Shown here piece after piece: positions 62,087-64,000 of a stretch of DNA of 64,000 nucleotides. Source of the DNA: Sphingobacteriaceae bacterium DW12. GTDB lineage: Bacteria; Bacteroidota; Bacteroidia; Sphingobacteriales; Sphingobacteriaceae. The stretch is taken from positions 1 through 64,000 of the forward strand of contig JROE01000001.1 in the NCBI GenBank assembly GCA_000783305.1, read 5' to 3'. Within the stretch, counting starts at the first letter, position 1. Every line of letters starts with the position of its first letter. The position numbers and the translations under genes are program-made. The notes under the pieces are model-generated. The model saw only the letters and a program-made list of their open reading frames with translations, was not told the DNA's origin and searched no databases.

Positions 62087-63694
62087 TTATGTTTGCAAGA
62101 CACCTACATTATAACGCTTCTCGATTGGTGCGTGATCGGCCGCTTCTATTCCGAGACTGATCACTTTCCGGGTTTCATCAGGATGAATGATGCCATCTAC
62201 CCAAAGTCGTGAGGCGGCATAATAGGGACTTAGCTGCTCATTGTATTTATCTTCTATACTTTTGAGAAGCGCAGACTCCTCTTGTTCAGTAATATTGACC
62301 CCTCTATTCTTAAGTGCTGCTTCTTGTATTTGAAGGAGTGTCTTTCCCGCTGCCGCGCCACTCATAACACCCATTTTTGCGGTAGGCCAAGCATATATCA
62401 GACGTGGGTCATAGGCCTTTCCACACATGGCATAGTTGCCTGCACCATAGCTGTTACCTACGATGAACGTAAATTTGGGAACAACAGAATTAGCCATTGC
62501 ATTGACCATCTTAGCTCCATCTTTGATGATTCCCCCTTGCTCAGATCGACTACCCACCATAAAACCGGTTACATCTTGTAAAAAGACCAACGGAATGGAC
62601 TGTTGATTACAATTCATAATAAATCGAGCTGATTTATCTGCAGAATCACTATAGATAACTCCTCCCATTTGCATCTCAATAGCACCCCCTACTTTTTTAG
62701 CTTTAACGACTTCACGTTGGTTGGCTACGATACCGACGGCCCAACCTTCTATTCGAGCTAATCCACAGATAATGGTTTTTCCATAATCTTTTTTGTATTC
62801 TTCAAAAGTTCCTTCATCTACAAGCGCATTAATAATTTGCCCCATATCATATGGCTTGGTTCGATCCAATGGCAAAATATCAATAATTCGCTTGGCTGAG
62901 GGACTCGGTTTTTTTGCCTCTCTACGGTTGAAATTTGCCTTAGGTCGGGATCCCAGCTTATCCATCACACCCTTGATAGCATCTAGACAAGCTTCGTCTG
63001 TGGGATATTTATTGTCCGTTACACCTGATATTTCACTATGTGTGGAAGCCCCTCCCAATGTCTCGGCATCCACAGATTCTCCAATGGAGGATTTGACGAG
63101 ATATGGACCCGCAAGAAATACCGACCCAGTACCTTCTACTATAAAAGCATAGTCGGACATGATAGGTAAGTAGGCTCCGCCAGCAACACAGCTTCCCATA
63201 ATGGCCGAGATTTGTGGAATACCAATAGCAGACATATGCGCGTTGTTTCTAAAAATGCGACCGAAATGCTCCTTATCAGGAAAAATCTCATCTTGCATAG
63301 GGAGAAATACTCCTGCCGAATCCACCAGATAAATAATTGGAATATGATTTTCCATTGCAATTTCTTGTGCTCTCAGGTTCTTCTTACAACTAATTGGAAA
63401 CCATGCTCCAGCTTTAACTGTTGCATCGTTAGAGACTATTACACATTGTCTATCCATGACATAGCCTAAGACGCAGACCACACCTGCATTGGGGCAGCCT
63501 CCTTCTTCTTCGTACATACCATCTCCAGCAAAAATACCAATTTCGATAAACTCTCGATCGACATCCAGTAGGTAGTGTATCCGCTCCCAGGCGGTGAGTT
63601 TACCCTTCTTTTTATGCTTCTGAATTTTATCTAGACCTCCCCCCAAGGCCAGTGCTTCTTTTTTCCTCTTTAAAATATCAATAAGTGTATTCAT
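62087..63694 (-). CDS. Acyl-CoA carboxylase carboxyltransferase subunit (methylcrotonoyl-CoA carboxylase beta-like)
   Basis: The 535-residue protein has both halves of biotin-dependent carboxyltransferases. The N-terminal acyl-CoA half has DSAGVFLPMQDEIFPD and GSCVAGGAYLPIMSDYAFIVEGTGSVFLAGPYLVKSS; the C-terminal half has VTGFMVGSRSEQGGIIKDGAKMVNA and NSYGAGNYAMCGKAYDPRLIYAWP. The GSC(V/T)AGGAY...FLAGP pattern is that of methylcrotonoyl- or geranyl-CoA carboxylases rather than propionyl-CoA carboxylase. The alpha (biotin) subunit is not in the window. It is divergent from an acyl-CoA dehydrogenase gene, consistent with leucine or similar acyl-CoA breakdown. Confidence 0.9.
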   Translation of the reverse strand: MNTLIDILKRKKEALALGGGLDKIQKHKKKGKLTAWERIHYLLDVDREFIEIGIFAGDGMYEEEGGCPNAGVVCVLGYVMDRQCVIVSNDATVKAGAWFPISCKKNLRAQEIAMENHIPIIYLVDSAGVFLPMQDEIFPDKEHFGRIFRNNAHMSAIGIPQISAIMGSCVAGGAYLPIMSDYAFIVEGTGSVFLAGPYLVKSSIGESVDAETLGGASTHSEISGVTDNKYPTDEACLDAIKGVMDKLGSRPKANFNRREAKKPSPSAKRIIDILPLDRTKPYDMGQIINALVDEGTFEEYKKDYGKTIICGLARIEGWAVGIVANQREVVKAKKVGGAIEMQMGGVIYSDSADKSARFIMNCNQQSIPLVFLQDVTGFMVGSRSEQGGIIKDGAKMVNAMANSVVPKFTFIVGNSYGAGNYAMCGKAYDPRLIYAWPTAKMGVMSGAAAGKTLLQIQEAALKNRGVNITEQEESALLKSIEDKYNEQLSPYYAASRLWVDGIIHPDETRKVISLGIEAADHAPIEKRYNVGVLQT

Positions 63695-63853
63695 TTGTTA
63701 TTTTGATTTATATAGGCTATTAATATTGATAATTTCATAATATTGGGTAAAAATAAAACAATATTTTGATATTTTTGTAATTGTATATATAATAGTTTGT
63801 ATATATTTGACTCGATAAAATCACCAATTTAATAAACAAGTAAATAAAGAATT
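63695..63853. promoter_or_regulatory. Divergent promoter region
   Basis: A/T-rich spacer between the carboxyltransferase and acyl-CoA dehydrogenase genes. TATTTTTG (63770-63777) is a candidate -7 box for the plus strand, but its -33 element is not well spaced. Confidence 0.35.
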
Positions 63854-64000
63854 ATGTTTGTCACGAATGTAGATCAAATGGGTCTAATCAGGCAGAGTGC
63901 TGCCAATTTTGCTGTTAATTATATTAAGCCTCATATCATGGAATGGGATGAAACACAAACCTTCCCCATCGACCTTTTTAAAAAAATGGGTGAATACGGA
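63854..64000 (+). CDS. Acyl-CoA dehydrogenase, 5' part (cut by the window end)
   Basis: The first 49 codons from ATG 63854 are present, with no stop before the window ends. QSAANFAVNYIKPHIMEWDE and FPIDLFKKMGEYG match the N-terminal helical domain of acyl-CoA dehydrogenases (the Asp/Glu-rich ...FP..L...MGE pattern). These flavoproteins form the 2,3-double bond of acyl-CoAs and pass electrons to electron-transfer flavoprotein. Divergence from an MCC-like carboxyltransferase fits isovaleryl-CoA dehydrogenase or a relative, but too little sequence is here to choose. Confidence 0.85.
   Translation, partial: MFVTNVDQMGLIRQSAANFAVNYIKPHIMEWDETQTFPIDLFKKMGEYG

Overview
The window is a piece of a Bacteroidota chromosome, most likely from the Sphingobacteriaceae (Sphingobacterium-like). 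This rests on a SusC/SusD pair, promoter-like TTG-N19/20-TAnnTTTG elements, poor Shine-Dalgarno use, Bacteroidota-specific families (DUF3098, DUF3822, HmuS-type CobN), and the conserved order ftsX-DUF3098-uppP-truB-ribF. There is no rRNA, tRNA, CRISPR array, insertion sequence or phage module. The window looks like ordinary chromosome with a few accessory loci.

Positions 1-9.8 kb hold an iron/heme (or other tetrapyrrole) acquisition locus. On the minus strand lie an AraC regulator, a siderophore-interacting FAD reductase and a 74-residue protein. Divergently on the plus strand lie a TonB-dependent receptor, an ExbB-like protein, a DUF2149 protein and a secreted, membrane-anchored CobN homologue of the HmuS type. 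A TPR/LuxR membrane regulator (9.9-11.1 kb) and aquaporin Z follow. Positions 12.2-16.3 kb (minus) are the ribF, truB, uppP, DUF3098, ftsX cluster. Directly at the ribF start codon sit five near-identical 60-bp tandem repeats, all open in the ribF frame and each carrying an in-frame ATG. This is the most unusual structure in the window.

Positions 16.7-36 kb (plus) contain leuS, a SusC/SusD pair without glycan enzymes, a PBP4-type peptidase, a UMF1-type MFS protein, a LutA-like Fe-S protein, a Tat-exported TIM-barrel protein, a secreted unknown, and three consecutive POT-family peptide transporters. Positions 36-46.6 kb contain a polyprenol-phosphate mannosyltransferase-like protein, ruvB, a secreted beta-barrel candidate, a RecD-like helicase with a helical-repeat partner, DUF3822-rsmD, coaD, a DbpA-like RNA helicase, a lipoprotein, and an IscA/IscS pair. 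A 17-bp perfect inverted repeat between the RecD-like gene and the DUF3822 gene resolves into two facing promoters of identical architecture. A third copy precedes the mannosyltransferase.

Positions 46.7-64 kb contain mscS, an FAD oxidoreductase, a small P-loop ATPase, meso-diaminopimelate dehydrogenase, a 3-hydroxyisobutyrate-dehydrogenase-like enzyme followed by an APH(6)-like kinase, an ABC-F ATPase, DUF2625, a LOG-family protein, recR, an MFS exporter, a 5'-nucleotidase split into two overlapping genes, an Ada/AlkB alkylation-repair pair, and a biotin-dependent carboxyltransferase divergent from an acyl-CoA dehydrogenase that is cut by the window edge.
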